A stretch of 64,000 bases of DNA from JALYLC01 sp963743275 (GCA_963743275.1 CAVUPB010000005.1:62001-126000); one strand, 5' to 3'. Counted from the first letter of the stretch, positions 8,706 through 18,798 are shown. The notes: a model not told the origin generated them from the letters alone. Numbers and translations: made by a program.

Positions 8706-8993
8706 ATGTACGCGCGTGTTGCGGCATTCCAGGGTGACCCTGCAAACGTCGACAGCGCCATCGAGCGGGTTCGCGCCGAGGTCGAGTCGGGCGAGGTGCC
8801 GCCCGGGCTCGAGGGGGTGAAGATGCTGATGCTCGTGAACCGGGAGAGCGGCGCAGGCTTCGGCATCACGCTCTTCGCGAGCGAAGAGGCGATGCGGCGC
8901 GGAGACGAGGCCCTCAACGCGATGAGCCCCGGCGGCGCGAGCAGGCGGATGTCGGTCGAGTTCTACGAGGTTCCGGTACAGACCGTTTCCTGA
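8706..8993 (+). CDS. Small dimeric alpha/beta-barrel protein (ABM-like)
   Basis: This 95-residue protein opens with MYARVAAFQGDP and has a central GVKMLMLVNRESG strand pair and a SEEAMRRGDEALNAM helix, the layout of dimeric ferredoxin-like barrel proteins (antibiotic-biosynthesis-monooxygenase-like or stress-responsive). No heme or catalytic residue is evident. A GGAGG-type ribosome site (aaggaggcg) lies just upstream. It has a clear paralogue on the other side of the island at 19.3-19.6 kb. Confidence 0.65.
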   Translation: MYARVAAFQGDPANVDSAIERVRAEVESGEVPPGLEGVKMLMLVNRESGAGFGITLFASEEAMRRGDEALNAMSPGGASRRMSVEFYEVPVQTVS

Positions 8994-9143
8994 ACCCAAC
9001 GACCCGCCGGCTCAGCCGTCTCCGAGCGGATCTCGTCCGCGCCGCGCGTGCTGACCGCGTACAGGCGAGTGGCACTTCGTCGAGCGATGTCCGCACGCGT
9101 GACGCCCGGTGCAGCCGGCGCGGGTGGAACCCGTTCGTGCGAC

Positions 9144-9537
9144 CTACCCCTCAAAGCGACCCGTGCCGTCACGATCGCGCTCGTATCGTCTCGCGAGCGG
9201 AAACGGCGGCAGCCAGGACTCGCGACGGACGATCCAGCTTTCGTAGGTCGGCATCAGTTGGTCAGGGGCATCCAGGGATCCGAGGTTCACCTCGATTTCG
9301 TCGGCGGTGCGCGCGAAAACAGACGAGCCGCAGCGGGGACAGAAGTACCGCCCGGCGTAGTCGCGCGTCTCGCCATCGACCGTCACCGCATCCTGCGGGG
9401 AACACCGCGGAAGCGTTGAAGAGCGCCCCATGATGCTTGCGGCAGTCGAGACAGTGACAAAGGCCGACCCGGTACGGGAGTCCCGACGCCACGATTCGGA
9501 CGTTGCCGCACAGGCAACCGCCCGTGAATCGGTCCAT
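9144..9537 (-). CDS. GFA / CENP-V family zinc protein (frameshifted as read)
   Basis: The zinc-binding motifs of the glutathione-dependent formaldehyde-activating-like fold are all present: GGCLCGNVR near the start, CHCLDCRK, and FCPRCGSSVF in the second half. The first two lie in one frame and the third in another, with the change near 9395 between SAVFP and DAVTVDGE. Rejoined, the protein is about 130 residues, normal for the family. Members bind zinc and often act as glutathione-linked or uncharacterised lyase-like enzymes; the substrate is not predictable. Confidence 0.75.
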
Positions 9538-9674
9538 GCTGCGTCTCCTCGAAAATCAAGCGCGCGGAATGCCGACGACGAACAGCGCTGTCATAGCAAT
9601 TGCGCTGCCGGCGGGGGCGCGTCGTTCTTCCGTAGCGGGAGGACGTGACGCTCGCGGCGCCGCAAACGGCGCGG

Positions 9675-9825
9675 CTACCGGAAGCGGACGACGAGGCTCG
9701 AACTCGCGACCCTCAGCTTGGGAAACCTAGGGCTGAAGGCTCGCAACGCCGCGTGGATAAGCCAAATCGCGGTGTCTGTAGCGGCTTTGGGGGCCAGCTC
9801 AGTGGGCCAGTCTACGGAAACGCTG
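9675..9825 (-). pseudogene. Integrase C-terminal tail remnant at the left island end
   Basis: Read on the minus strand, a short stretch resembling the end of actinobacterial tyrosine integrases (DWPTELAPKAATD) runs on through the partial tRNA sequence to a TAG stop. The body of the gene is missing. The sequence matches, imperfectly and in the same orientation, a similar tail at 18996-19074 at the other end of the island. This is read as debris of an earlier integration, not an expressed gene. Confidence 0.45.
9681..9724. repeat. Left attachment site: 44-bp direct repeat of tRNA-Gly 3' part
   Basis: These 44 bases are identical, in the same orientation, to 19173-19216. They cover the anticodon loop, anticodon 3' strand, T arm, acceptor 3' strand and discriminator base of tRNA-Gly(CCC), with no 5' half. 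Identity stops exactly at the end of the anticodon loop and two bases past the tRNA 3' end. This is the expected product of site-specific integration into a tRNA gene. Confidence 0.85.
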
Positions 9826-9944
9826 CTCAAAAGCGACCGTCACAATGTCTGATGCGCGACCCGACCCTGAAGTCGGCGGGCGACTTCCAATAGTGGTCGC
9901 CGCCTGGCGCTGAGTCAGAGCCGCAGCGGGAGTACGCTGCGCAT

Positions 9945-12900
9945 GTGCCGATCTGCGCGAGCTGCGAGCAAACGAATCCTGACGAGGCCCGCTTCTGCCT
10001 CGCCTGCGGTGTCGGGCTCGAAGAGCTTCCCGCTCCGCGCGAACTTCGCAAGACGGTGACGGTCCGTGTCTCAAGACGTCACCGGGTCGACGGCGATCGG
10101 GGAGCTGCTTGACCCAGAGGCGTTGCGGCGGCTGATGCTGCGTTGGTACGAGGAAATGAAGGCAGTATGCGAGGGGCACGGCGGCCGGGTGCGGGAGCTG
10201 ATCGGCGACGCCGTCATGGCGGCGTTCGGCGTGCCGACGGTGCACGAGGACGACGCGCTGCGTGCGGTTCGTGCGGCAGCGGAGATGCGCCAGCGACTAG
10301 AGATCCTCAACGAGGAGTTGGAGCGGGACTTCGGTTTGAGGTTGCGGTCGCGCACGGGGATCAACACGGGTGAAGTCATCGTGCGGGACCCGGATCCGAC
10401 AGGAGCGCTTGCCCTCGGTGACGCGGTCAACGTGGCCGCCCGGTTGGAGGGGGCAGCCGAGCCGGGCGAGGTGCTCATGGGCGAGGCCACGTACCGGCTC
10501 GTCGAAGACGCCGTCAGGGTGGAGCCGGTCGAGCCGCTCGCGCTGAAGGGCAAGGCGGAGCCGCGTCTCCGCGTTCCGGCTGCTGGAGGTGTCACCGCAT
10601 GCGGAGGCGCTGATCCGTCATTTCGAGATGCCCCTGGTCGGTCGGGAGCTTGAGCTCGCCCAGCTCCGGCAGGCCTGGCAGCGGGCGATGAGGGAGCGGC
10701 GTTGCCATCTGGTGACCGTGTTCGGCCAGGCTGGGATCGGCAAGAGCCGGCTCTCGCAGGAGTTCGCGCGCTCGGTCGAGGGCGAGGCCGGCGTGCTCAC
10801 CGGGCGCTGCCTCTCCTACGGCAAAGGGATCACGTACTGGCCCGTGCGGGAGATCGTCGCGCAGGCGGCCGACGGTCGCAGTATCCGGAAGCTGCTCGAG
10901 GGCAGCCCAGATGCCGACGTCGTCACCGAGCGCCTCGAGACCGCGATCGGCGCCGGCACGGGCGGAGCGGTCAAGGAAGAGATCTCCTGGGCGCTGCGCA
11001 AGCTCGTCGAGCTGCTCGCCCGCGAGCGGCCCGCTGCTGCTCGTGTTCGAGGACATCCACTGGGCAGAGCCGACGTTGCTCGACGCGATCGAGCACCTCG
11101 CCGACTGGGTACGGGACGTGCCCGTGCTCATGGTCTGTCTCGCCCGACCGGAGCTGCTCGACGAGCGGCCGGGCTGGGGCGGTGGCAAGCTGAACGCGGC
11201 TCGGTGCTGCTCGACCCGCTCTCGGCCGAGGAGTCCTCGATGCTGATCGCAGCCCTTCCGGCCGCCGCCCCGCTCGCGCCTGAGGCCCGGGCGCGGATCA
11301 CCGCGGCCGCGGAGGGAAATCCGCTCTTTCTCGAGCAGACGCTCGCGATGCTCGCACAGCGCGAAGACGGTGTCGGTGAGGTCGCCGTCCCTCCCGCGAT
11401 CCAGGGACTGCTGGCAGCGCGGCTCGAGCAGCTCGCTCCAGAGGAGCGCCGGCTGCTCGAGTGCGCCTCCATCGAAGGGGAGACGTTCCATGTCGGCGGG
11501 GTCGTCGCGCTCTCGCCGCCGGAGAGCCGGGAGGCGGTCACATCCCACCTCATGAGCCTGGTGCGCAAAGAGCTGATCCGCGCGGAGTCCGCAACCTTGC
11601 CGGGGGACGACGCGTTTCGCTTCCGCCACGCGCTCGATCAGGGAGGCCGCCTACACGGGGCTTCCGAAGCAGGCGCGGTCAGATCTGCACGAGCGCCATG
11701 CGGCTTGGCTCGAGCACACGCTCGGCGACCACGTCAGCGAGGCCGAGGAGTTCGCTCGGCTACCACTTCGAGCAGGCGTGCCGCTTCCGCGCCGAGCTCG
11801 GTCCCGCGCGACGCGAAGGCGCTCGAGCTGGCCGACCAGGCTGGCCGGCGGCTCGGTTCAGCCGGGCGGCTCGCGCTGCGTCGCGGCGACGCGCGCGGCG
11901 GCCGTCAACCTGCTCGAGCGCGCCCACTCGCTGCCCTCCACCGACGAGCGGGCCTGGCTCGAAGCTCGCCCCCGACCTCGGCTCCGCCCTGTTCCAGGCC
12001 GGCGAGCTCGAGCGCGCCGAGTCCATCCTCAGCGACGCGATCGAGCGCGCAAGGGCCGTCGGCGAGTGGCGTACGCCGAGCGCCACGCCTGGCTGTTACG
12101 CGGCATGTTGCGACTGTTCAACCAACCGGACCGGATCGATGTCGCCGAGGCGCTCCGCGAAGCCGAGGAGTCGCTCGCGCTGCTCCAAGAGGCAGGCGAC
12201 GAGCTCGCGCTCACCCACGCGCATGGCGCTTCCTCGCGACGCTCTACCCGTGCAGTAGCGCGGTGTCGCAACGCGAAGCGGGCGAACGCGCCCTCGAGCA
12301 CGCGAGGCGGGCCGGCAGCCGCCTCGACGAAGCTGGAGTCTCGCCGTCATCGGCTACACACTGGTCGACTGGCCGACGCCGACCGACGAGGGCGTGCGCA
12401 GCTGCGAGGGGATGCTGCACGAGCTGCGGCAGCGATCCCCGGGAGGCGAGATGAACGCCTTCCTCGCTTCCCTCCTTGCGATGCAAGGCCGGTTCGAGAC
12501 GCCCGCGCGCTGATCGCACGAGCCAGCGGGATGCAGGAGCTCGGGATCATCCTCGGACGATCGTCGAGCTGATGCGGGGCGCGGTGGAGACGTTGGCCGA
12601 CGACCGGGCGGCCGAGCGGGCACCGAGCGGCGGCGGAGCGCTCGGCGAGATCGCGACACCTGCGACTACGTCCGCGCCTCGATCGACGTCGCCGGCGGTC
12701 TGCGACCAGGACCGCCCGGCAGAGTGCCTGCGCATCCTCGACGAGAGCGAGCACATCCATGCCCGATGGCGAGATCCTCGGGCCGCGACGCGGGCCCTCG
12801 CCCTCGCGCGCCTCGGGCGGCTCGAGGAGGCCGAAACCCTCGCGATGAAGGCGGTGGGCGTCGCCGACGGACGCAGTTCCTCGTCTTCCACGCCGACGCG

Positions 12901-12990
12901 ACTCGTCCTGGCCGAGGTCTCGCCTTCGAGAGGCCACCCGTATCAGCGATGGGTAGGATCGCGTACCCGGTACCGGCAGGCGGCGACGAC
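9945..12990 (+). pseudogene. Zinc-ribbon / class III cyclase / AAA ATPase / TPR signalling protein, decayed
   Basis: Reading across frames gives a GTG start with a Cys-x2-Cys pair twice (ICASCEQ, FCLACG), then a class III nucleotide-cyclase domain (VTGSTAIG, LIGDAVMAAFG, GDAVNVAARLEG). A predicted ATPase follows, with Walker A GQAGIGKSRL, Walker B LLLVFEDIHWAE and GNPLFLEQ, then a TPR-like tail ending near LVFHADATRLVLAE. Frame changes fall near 10065, 10580, 11030, 11190, 11640, 11950 and repeatedly after that. That is too many for chance sequencing errors alone, so the gene is called decayed. It is a paralogue of the intact-frame gene at 14.4 kb. Confidence 0.75.
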
Positions 12991-13001
12991 GGAGGGTTCG
13001 C

Positions 13002-14340
13002 GTGAGGTGGGAGCAAGAACGCCGTCACGAAGGCATCTCGGTGCGGCACGCCGACGGTTGCGGCGCGAGCACCGGCCAGCGCTGCACCTGCTCGCCGGCC
13101 TACCGCGCAGAGGTCTACTCCAAGCGCGACGCGAAGAAGATCCGCCGGTCGTTTCGCACGCTCGCGGAGGCGAAGACGTGGCGAGCCGATGCGATCCGCG
13201 GTGCTCGAACCGGCACGCTCAGGGCGCCGAGCGCCGCCACCATCGGAGCAGCCGCCGAGGCGCTCACGACGGGCATGCGCCGAGGATCCGTCCTCAATCG
13301 AAGCGGAGACGCGTACAAGCCGCGTGTGATCTCGAACTACGAGGCTGCGCTCGATCAGCGCGTACTCCCCTTCTTCGGGCCGGAGGAGCACGTCTGACGG
13401 ACATCACTCGCCGCGACGTCCAACGACCGGCCGACGAGCTCGTTGCGAGCGGCCTCGATCCGTCGACCGTCCGGAACGCCGTGATCTCTTCGCGTGCTCT
13501 TCCGGCACGCGATCGAAGAGGAGCGCGTCGACGTCAACCCTACCGTCGGGCTGCGCCTACCGGCGGTCCGCATGGGCTCGAGCATTCCCACGACCGCTTC
13601 GATGTCGTCGGCCTCGAGTTGCTCAGCGTGCCCAGCACCGGCGGCCGCCGCAACGCGCTGCTGGCCGTGCACGGCGAGATCCACGCCGACGGGCTGGCCC
13701 TCGTGGGGACACTCGCGCCGCTCGCGTATCTCGGGAGCGGAGACTAGAATCGAGACGCTTCCTCGACGAGCTGCTCGAGGGGCGCGACCGCGTCATGTCG
13801 CGCCTCGCGCGGGCGACCACGATCACGCTCGCGACTCCCGCCGCTGGCATCGTCGAGGCGCTCCTGGAATCGCCGGCCTACGACACCTGGGGAGCCGAGC
13901 TGCAGTGGCTCTGGCTGCTGGCCTCGGCGACCTCCCCCGAGGACTACCTCCCCGCGCCCGAGGATCGCGCGGACCTCCTCGGATCGATCATCCGCTTGTC
14001 TGCCGGCTGGCCGTCCTGCGTGACGGGCCGCCTACCTCGGATCCGGTGCCGACGGCTCCGCCTACCGCCTCTCCAACGGCGAGTGCACCGTCCTCGACGC
14101 GCTGCACCGGCAGACGCAGCGGCTGCAGCTGACGAGGATCGCCGTGCACGAGTGCCGCCGCACCTTCGCAACGCCTGATGATCGCGGCGGGAGTGCGACG
14201 CGAACGCGCTGACGGCGAGCTCGGCACGGGCTCGGCGTCCATCGAGACCACCTGTGGATCGCGTACGGCAGTGCTCGATCGCCGCGACGGCGAGGACGAA
14301 TGCGGCTGTTCATGGTCGGGCGACGCGACCAGACCTGATC
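13002..14340 (+). pseudogene. Tyrosine recombinase (phage-type integrase), frameshifted
   Basis: The N-terminal part is convincing: RHEGISVRHADGCG, CSPAYRAEVYSKRDAKKIR, a SAM-like region GDAYKPRVISNYEAALD, then, in other frames, ITRRDVQ and LDPSTVRN, and VNPTVGLRLPAVR. Near 14140 the catalytic-domain tail appears as VHECRRTFA (the H-x-x-R box), LMIAAGV and ASIETT. The segment between, about 13590-14090, should carry the first catalytic Arg but does not read as integrase in any frame. No clear catalytic Tyr is seen. The gene is thus broken by at least three frame changes and possibly an insertion. It presumably mobilised this island or a nested element. Confidence 0.75.
13760..14040 (+). other. 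Unrecognised coding-like stretch inside the integrase remnant
   Basis: An open stretch reads RFLDELLEGRDRV, then TITLATPAAGIVEALLES and LQWLWLLASATSPEDYLPA. It is helix-rich with protein-like composition and does not resemble an integrase. It has no recognisable start or family. It may be a foreign fragment inserted in the integrase gene, or a chance open frame in GC-rich DNA. Confidence 0.3.
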
Positions 14341-14376
14341 GAGGCATGCACGTGGCGACAGCGTAGTCTGTCCCCC

Positions 14377-16434
14377 GTGCCAACTTGTATCCGTTGTGGC
14401 GAGGAGCATCCGGAGAGTACGAGGTTCTGCAGCGCGTGCGGCGCCTCGCTCGTCGAGCCGGGCCGGACGGGTGAGGAGCGACGAATCGTGTCGGTGCTCT
14501 TCGTCGACCTGGTCGGGTTCACCTCGCGCTCCGAGCGCCTCGATCCGGAGGACGTTCGTGACTTTCTCACCCCGTACTTCGAGCGGGTCCGCGCCGAGAT
14601 CGAGCGCTTCGGCGGTTCGGTGGAGAAGTTCATCGGCGACGCGGTGATGGGCCTCTTCGGCGCGCCGACGGCGTATGGCGACGACCCCGAGCGCGCGGTG
14701 CGCGCCGCGCTCGCCGTGCGGGACTGGGCGGGAGAAGAGGGCTTGCAGTTGCGGATCGCCGTCAATACCGGCGAGGCGATCGTGAGCCTGCAAGCACGCC
14801 CCAGCGGCGGCGAGGCGATGCTGGCCGGGGACGTCGTCAACACCGCTGCGCGCCTCCAAACGGCCGCCCCCGTCGGGGCTGTTCTCGTCGGGGAGGAGAC
14901 GTATTCCTGCACCCGCGCTCCCATCGAGTACCGCCCGGCACCCGCCGTCGTGGCCAAGGGAAAGGCGACGCCCGTGCGCGCCTGGCTTGCCCTCCGGGCC
15001 ATCTCCGCCGCAGGCGAGCGTCCGACCGCACCGGTCCCGATGGTCGGACGCGAGCGTGAGCTCGGCGTCCTCACCGGGATCTGGGAGCGCGTCGTCAATG
15101 AGCGCCGACCTCACCTCGTGACCGTCTTCGGCGCGGCCGGCATCGGAAAGTCGCGCCTCGCGCTCGAGTTCTCGCAGTACGTCGCATCCCGGGACGGTCG
15201 CGTGATACGAGGCCGCTCGACTCCCTACGGTGCGAGCAGCCCCTACGGCGCCTTCGCGCAACACGTCAAGCAAGTCGCCCAGATCTTCGACAGCGACGCG
15301 CTCCCCGATGCGCAAGACAAGCTCCGGAGCGCGCTCGTGGGGCTCGTCGGCCCGGCGGAGGCAGAGGAGCACGCCGCGCACCTTGCGATGCTCATCGGCC
15401 TGGGCAGCGAGGGAGGCGTCGCCGACCGTGAGACGCTCTTCTTCTCCGCCCGCAGGCTCGTCGAGTCACTTACCTCGCAAGGCGCGACGCTCCTGCTCTT
15501 CGAGGACATCCACTGGGCCGACGGAAGCCTGCTGGACCTTCTCGAGATGCTCGCATCCCGCGTGCGCGACGTGCCGCTGCTGCTGCTGGCGATGGCCCGG
15601 CCCGAGATGCTCTCCGATCGACCCGGCTGGGGCGGCGGGCTCCCCGCATACACGGCGTTTCCTCTCGATCGGTTGTCGAGCGACGCGGCACAGGAGCTCG
15701 CTGAGCGGCTGCTCGCCCAGTCCGATGGACGGGATGGCCGCGCAGCCGCGATCGCGCAGACGGCCGAGGGAAATCCGCTCTTCATCGAGGAGCTCGCCGC
15801 CTCGCTGTCAGAGCGATCGGCGGCGGATGCGGATGAGCTCCCGACGAGCGTTCTCGCGATCGTCGCTGCCCGGCTCGACGCCCTTCCGCCCGCGGAGCGC
15901 AGCGTGCTGGTCGACGCGTCGGTCGTGGGACGCGTCTTCTGGCGCGGTGCGCTCGCGCGCATGTCCCCGCGCGAAGACCTCTCTCGCCTCCTCGGCTCGC
16001 TCGAGGAACGCGACCTCGTGCGCCGAGAGGGGGTGTCGCGCATCCAGGGGGATCAGCAGTTCGCGTTCAAACACGCGCTGATCCACGACGTCGCCTATCT
16101 CAGGCTTCCGCGTGCAGCACGTCGTGAACGGCACGCCGCCGTCGCCTCCTTTCTGGAGGAGATGACCCGAGGCGTCGGCCAGTCCAACGAGGCGCTCGCG
16201 CACCACTGGAGCGAGGCAGGCGAGCCCGCGCGTGCCGCGGACTGCCTCGTCGCGGCGGCCGACCAGGCTGGGCGCGGATGGGCCAAGGAGCGCGCCGTGG
16301 CGCTCCTCAGTGCTGCGCTCCAACTCGTCGCTGCGGACGATGCGAAGCGGCGGCGCGACATCAAGCGCCGGCTGGCCGTCGCCTTACAGGCGTACCGCCA
16401 CCTCGACGACTTCGAGCGCCTCCGTCCGAGTTGA
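14377..16434 (+). CDS. Zinc-ribbon / class III nucleotide cyclase / AAA ATPase signalling protein, C-terminally short
   Basis: The 685-residue protein starts at GTG. Residues 1-30 hold a zinc ribbon (CIRCGEE, FCSACGAS). The cyclase domain follows, with both metal Asp (LFVDLVGFTSR, FIGDAVMGLFG) and the transition-state Asn and Arg (GDVVNTAARLQ), so it could make cAMP or cGMP. From about residue 220 a signalling ATPase domain has Walker A GAAGIGKSRL, Walker B LLLFEDIHWAD and GNPLFIEELAAS. Homologues of this type usually continue for several hundred residues of TPR-like repeats. Here the frame ends soon after AYRHLDDFERLRPS, next to a convergent gene, so the sensor region is probably lost. Confidence 0.8.
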   Translation: MPTCIRCGEEHPESTRFCSACGASLVEPGRTGEERRIVSVLFVDLVGFTSRSERLDPEDVRDFLTPYFERVRAEIERFGGSVEKFIGDAVMGLFGAPTAYGDDPERAVRAALAVRDWAGEEGLQLRIAVNTGEAIVSLQARPSGGEAMLAGDVVNTAARLQTAAPVGAVLVGEETYSCTRAPIEYRPAPAVVAKGKATPVRAWLALRAISAAGERPTAPVPMVGRERELGVLTGIWERVVNERRPHLVTVFGAAGIGKSRLALEFSQYVASRDGRVIRGRSTPYGASSPYGAFAQHVKQVAQIFDSDALPDAQDKLRSALVGLVGPAEAEEHAAHLAMLIGLGSEGGVADRETLFFSARRLVESLTSQGATLLLFEDIHWADGSLLDLLEMLASRVRDVPLLLLAMARPEMLSDRPGWGGGLPAYTAFPLDRLSSDAAQELAERLLAQSDGRDGRAAAIAQTAEGNPLFIEELAASLSERSAADADELPTSVLAIVAARLDALPPAERSVLVDASVVGRVFWRGALARMSPREDLSRLLGSLEERDLVRREGVSRIQGDQQFAFKHALIHDVAYLRLPRAARRERHAAVASFLEEMTRGVGQSNEALAHHWSEAGEPARAADCLVAAADQAGRGWAKERAVALLSAALQLVAADDAKRRRDIKRRLAVALQAYRHLDDFERLRPS

Positions 16435-16437
16435 CGG

Positions 16438-16734
16438 CTAGCCCGGTTCGTCAGTGAGCGGGAAGTCGTCCGGCGTCACGTCGCCCGCGATCTCGTAGAT
16501 CACCTCGACGACGTGGTCGCCCAGCCTGTTCGCATGCTCGAGGACCACCTCCTCGTTCGGCGCCGAGTAGATGCAGAACGACTTCGGTGTCCCCTCGCTG
16601 TCCAGGACGACGTGGCTGTGCTCCCACACGACCTCCGGGAAGCGGTGATGCGCGATCGCCTTCGAGCGGATGGCGACCGCCGGTAGCTTGTCCATCTCGA
16701 CCAGGTACGTGCGTTCGATCAGGTATCGCGGCAT
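16438..16734 (-). CDS. DUF4242 (SCO4226-like) small protein
   Basis: This 98-residue protein begins with MPRYLIERTYLVEMD, the typical start of DUF4242 proteins, and continues with HHRFPEVVWEHSHVVLDSEG and FCIYSAPNEEVVLEHANRLG. The Streptomyces member SCO4226 binds nickel through His and acidic residues in a dimeric ferredoxin-like barrel. Several His are present here, but the ligand set cannot be confirmed by eye. It ends three bases from the convergent cyclase gene. Confidence 0.75.
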   Translation of the reverse strand: MPRYLIERTYLVEMDKLPAVAIRSKAIAHHRFPEVVWEHSHVVLDSEGTPKSFCIYSAPNEEVVLEHANRLGDHVVEVIYEIAGDVTPDDFPLTDEPG

Positions 16735-16808
16735 GGCGTGATCTTACGCCCCCGTCGGGCGCTCGGCGACGTTCGGCGTGAGACCGCGCCGCGGCTGTGA
16801 GGCTTTAT

Positions 16809-18053
16809 CTAGCGAGATTCGGCGGGCTCGATGTTCTGGTTGATGCGGAAGACGTTCTCGGCGTCGTATGCGGCCTTCACGCGCGAGAGGCGCTCGTAGT
16901 TGCCGCGGTAGGTGTCTTTCACGCGCGCCTGGCCCTCGTCCATCATGAAGTTCACGTAGGCGCCACCCGCCGAGTACGGGTGCAGCGCCTCCCAGTAGCC
17001 GACCGCCCAGTCGCGCAGCGACGAAGCGGACGCGGGGTCGCCGTCCACGCCGATGATCACCTGCGCCCACTGGGCATCGCGGTACGCCCAAGCAGTGTCC
17101 TCCGAGCCGACGTCGTGAGCGGCGCCGTCGATCGGGTAGAAATGCGAGCCGGACTTCCAGCTTGGCATCGCCGTGTTCCATTGCTCGTTGAGTGCGATCG
17201 CCTCGTCGGGGATCTCGTTGAGGAAGTCGGCTCGCCAGTACCACTGGTCACCTGGATGATAGATGCCGTCGAACGCGCTGTTCAGGGTCGGTAGTGGCAT
17301 CCGCTGGACGCCGTGCATGAGCGGTGGTGCAACGGCGAGCATCGGCGCCATCGCCTGCTCGGCCTCCTCGTCGGAGCCCACGATGCACCACACGATCCCG
17401 CACGCCTTCCGCATCTGGATCTCCTCCGGGAACGGCGGCACGGGCGGCACGGTGTGGAAGCAGAAGAACCCGGTCGCGTTCCGCGGCATGCTGGGCTGGT
17501 AGTCGCGGTAGGCGGCTAGCACTTCCCCGGTCTGCTCGATCGGCCAGAAGGTCGGACCGCCGACGACGTCGCTGACGGGGTGCGCGTCGAATGTGAACTC
17601 CGTGACGACGCCGAAGTTGCCGCCGCCACCACGAAGCGCCCAGAAAAGCTCCGCGTTGTCGTCCGCGGTCGCCGTCACGCGCTCGCCGCTGGCGAGTACG
17701 ACCTCGGCGGCGACCAGGCTGTCGATCGTGAGGCCGCAGCCGCGCGTCAGGTGGCCGAGACCGCCGCCGAGCGTAAGGCCGCCGACGCCTGTGGTGGAGA
17801 TAATCCCGCACGGCACCGCGAGCCCGTGCTCGTGCGTTGCGGCGTCCATGTCGTTCCAGGTGCAGCCGCCGGCGGCGCGAGCACGGCGCGTCTCGGGATC
17901 GACCGTGACGCCGCGCATCAGTGAGAGGTCGGCGACGACGCCATCGTCGACGCTGCCGAGACCGCCGCCGTTGTGACCGCCGCCGCGCACTGCCAGCGGC
18001 AGGTCATGGGCACGCGCGAATCCGACCACGCTCGCCACGTCGGCAGCTGACAT
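16809..18053 (-). CDS. FAD-linked oxidase (berberine-bridge / PCMH type), N-terminally short
   Basis: The 414-residue protein has VRGGGHNGGG, whose His is the usual 8-alpha covalent FAD attachment site, then TGVGGLTLGGGLGHLTRGCG and LRGGGGNFGVVTEFTF of the FAD-binding domain, and the C-terminal YRGNYERLSRVKAAYD and FRINQNI typical of berberine-bridge-like oxidases. These enzymes oxidise alcohols, sugars or alkaloid-like substrates with O2. Homologues start 50-60 residues earlier. Here an in-frame TGA lies only about 16 codons upstream, so the first strands of the FAD domain are missing and activity is uncertain. Confidence 0.8.
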   Translation of the reverse strand: MSAADVASVVGFARAHDLPLAVRGGGHNGGGLGSVDDGVVADLSLMRGVTVDPETRRARAAGGCTWNDMDAATHEHGLAVPCGIISTTGVGGLTLGGGLGHLTRGCGLTIDSLVAAEVVLASGERVTATADDNAELFWALRGGGGNFGVVTEFTFDAHPVSDVVGGPTFWPIEQTGEVLAAYRDYQPSMPRNATGFFCFHTVPPVPPFPEEIQMRKACGIVWCIVGSDEEAEQAMAPMLAVAPPLMHGVQRMPLPTLNSAFDGIYHPGDQWYWRADFLNEIPDEAIALNEQWNTAMPSWKSGSHFYPIDGAAHDVGSEDTAWAYRDAQWAQVIIGVDGDPASASSLRDWAVGYWEALHPYSAGGAYVNFMMDEGQARVKDTYRGNYERLSRVKAAYDAENVFRINQNIEPAESR

Positions 18054-18183
18054 AGCCCCGGTTACCGCGACGACTGTGATGGCGCCGAAAGGGATGACTC
18101 AGAGCACAACGCGCGGGCAAGTATCGAGCTCGCCTCTGCGCACGATCTACAGCGCAGCTTGCTTGCTCAACGCTCGACGCCGC

Positions 18184-18798
18184 TCAGCAGATGCTCGGAC
18201 GACCACGTCTTCGTCGAGCCCAAGAGTCTGAACTCGCGGCCAACGCGGCGTACTGACGACGATCCTCGGACGCGACAGTCGTGAGCAGGTGCGCCGGCAG
18301 CCTCGAGAAATCGAGGTCGTGCGTCAGCAGCGGGGCCGACAAGATCGCCGCGGTCGCCGCGTGGATCGCATCGGCCATTCGAACGGCGTACCCGCCAACG
18401 ATGTCGAGGGCCAGGGCGAATGCGTGTTCCCACCCCTGCGCCGAATGGGTCTCGCGGATCGGAAGCCGGTGGTACGTGGCTTCGTCGAGAAGCGCTTCCC
18501 ACCCGCCCATGACCGTATTCAGATACTCGTGGCGTGCCGTCAGGAGCGCACTCGATGTCGGATGCTGCTCGCGTCCGGCAACGCCGAGACACGCCTCGGC
18601 GAGCTCGACCTCGAGGAGCTCGCTGAACACGAGACGCGACCCGCGCTCCAGCGCGCCGCGGAGGTAGTCGCGGTACGCCTCGTGCCGCGACTCGGATTCG
18701 AGCAGCGCGTGGAACACGGCGCTCGTATCGAGCGCGAGGTAACCAGGTGCTTCAGCACTGAGCGGGAGTACCCCAGACGGCACGCCCGGAACAGGCAT
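18184..18798 (-). CDS. PIN-domain ribonuclease toxin (VapC-like)
   Basis: This 204-residue protein has the PIN pattern of acidic residues: LALDTSAVFHALL, SELLEVELAE, MADAIHAATA and LLTHDLDFSRLP, giving four candidate Mg-binding carboxylates. VapC toxins cleave tRNA or rRNA. It is longer than a typical VapC (about 130-150) because of an N-terminal extension and a basic tail. Its ATG shares one base with the stop of the small upstream gene (TGATG), the usual coupling of antitoxin and toxin. Confidence 0.75.
   Translation of the reverse strand: MPVPGVPSGVLPLSAEAPGYLALDTSAVFHALLESESRHEAYRDYLRGALERGSRLVFSELLEVELAEACLGVAGREQHPTSSALLTARHEYLNTVMGGWEALLDEATYHRLPIRETHSAQGWEHAFALALDIVGGYAVRMADAIHAATAAILSAPLLTHDLDFSRLPAHLLTTVASEDRRQYAALAASSDSWARRRRGRPSIC

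Noticed and set aside
8994..9143. A possible small minus-strand gene in the gap between the ABM-like gene and the GFA gene
   Set aside because: A frame reads plausibly for about 40 codons but has no start signal or family resemblance.
9681..9724. A second functional tRNA-Gly gene at the left island end
   Set aside because: Only the 3' part is present; there is no D arm, anticodon 5' strand or acceptor 5' strand, so it is an attachment-site copy.
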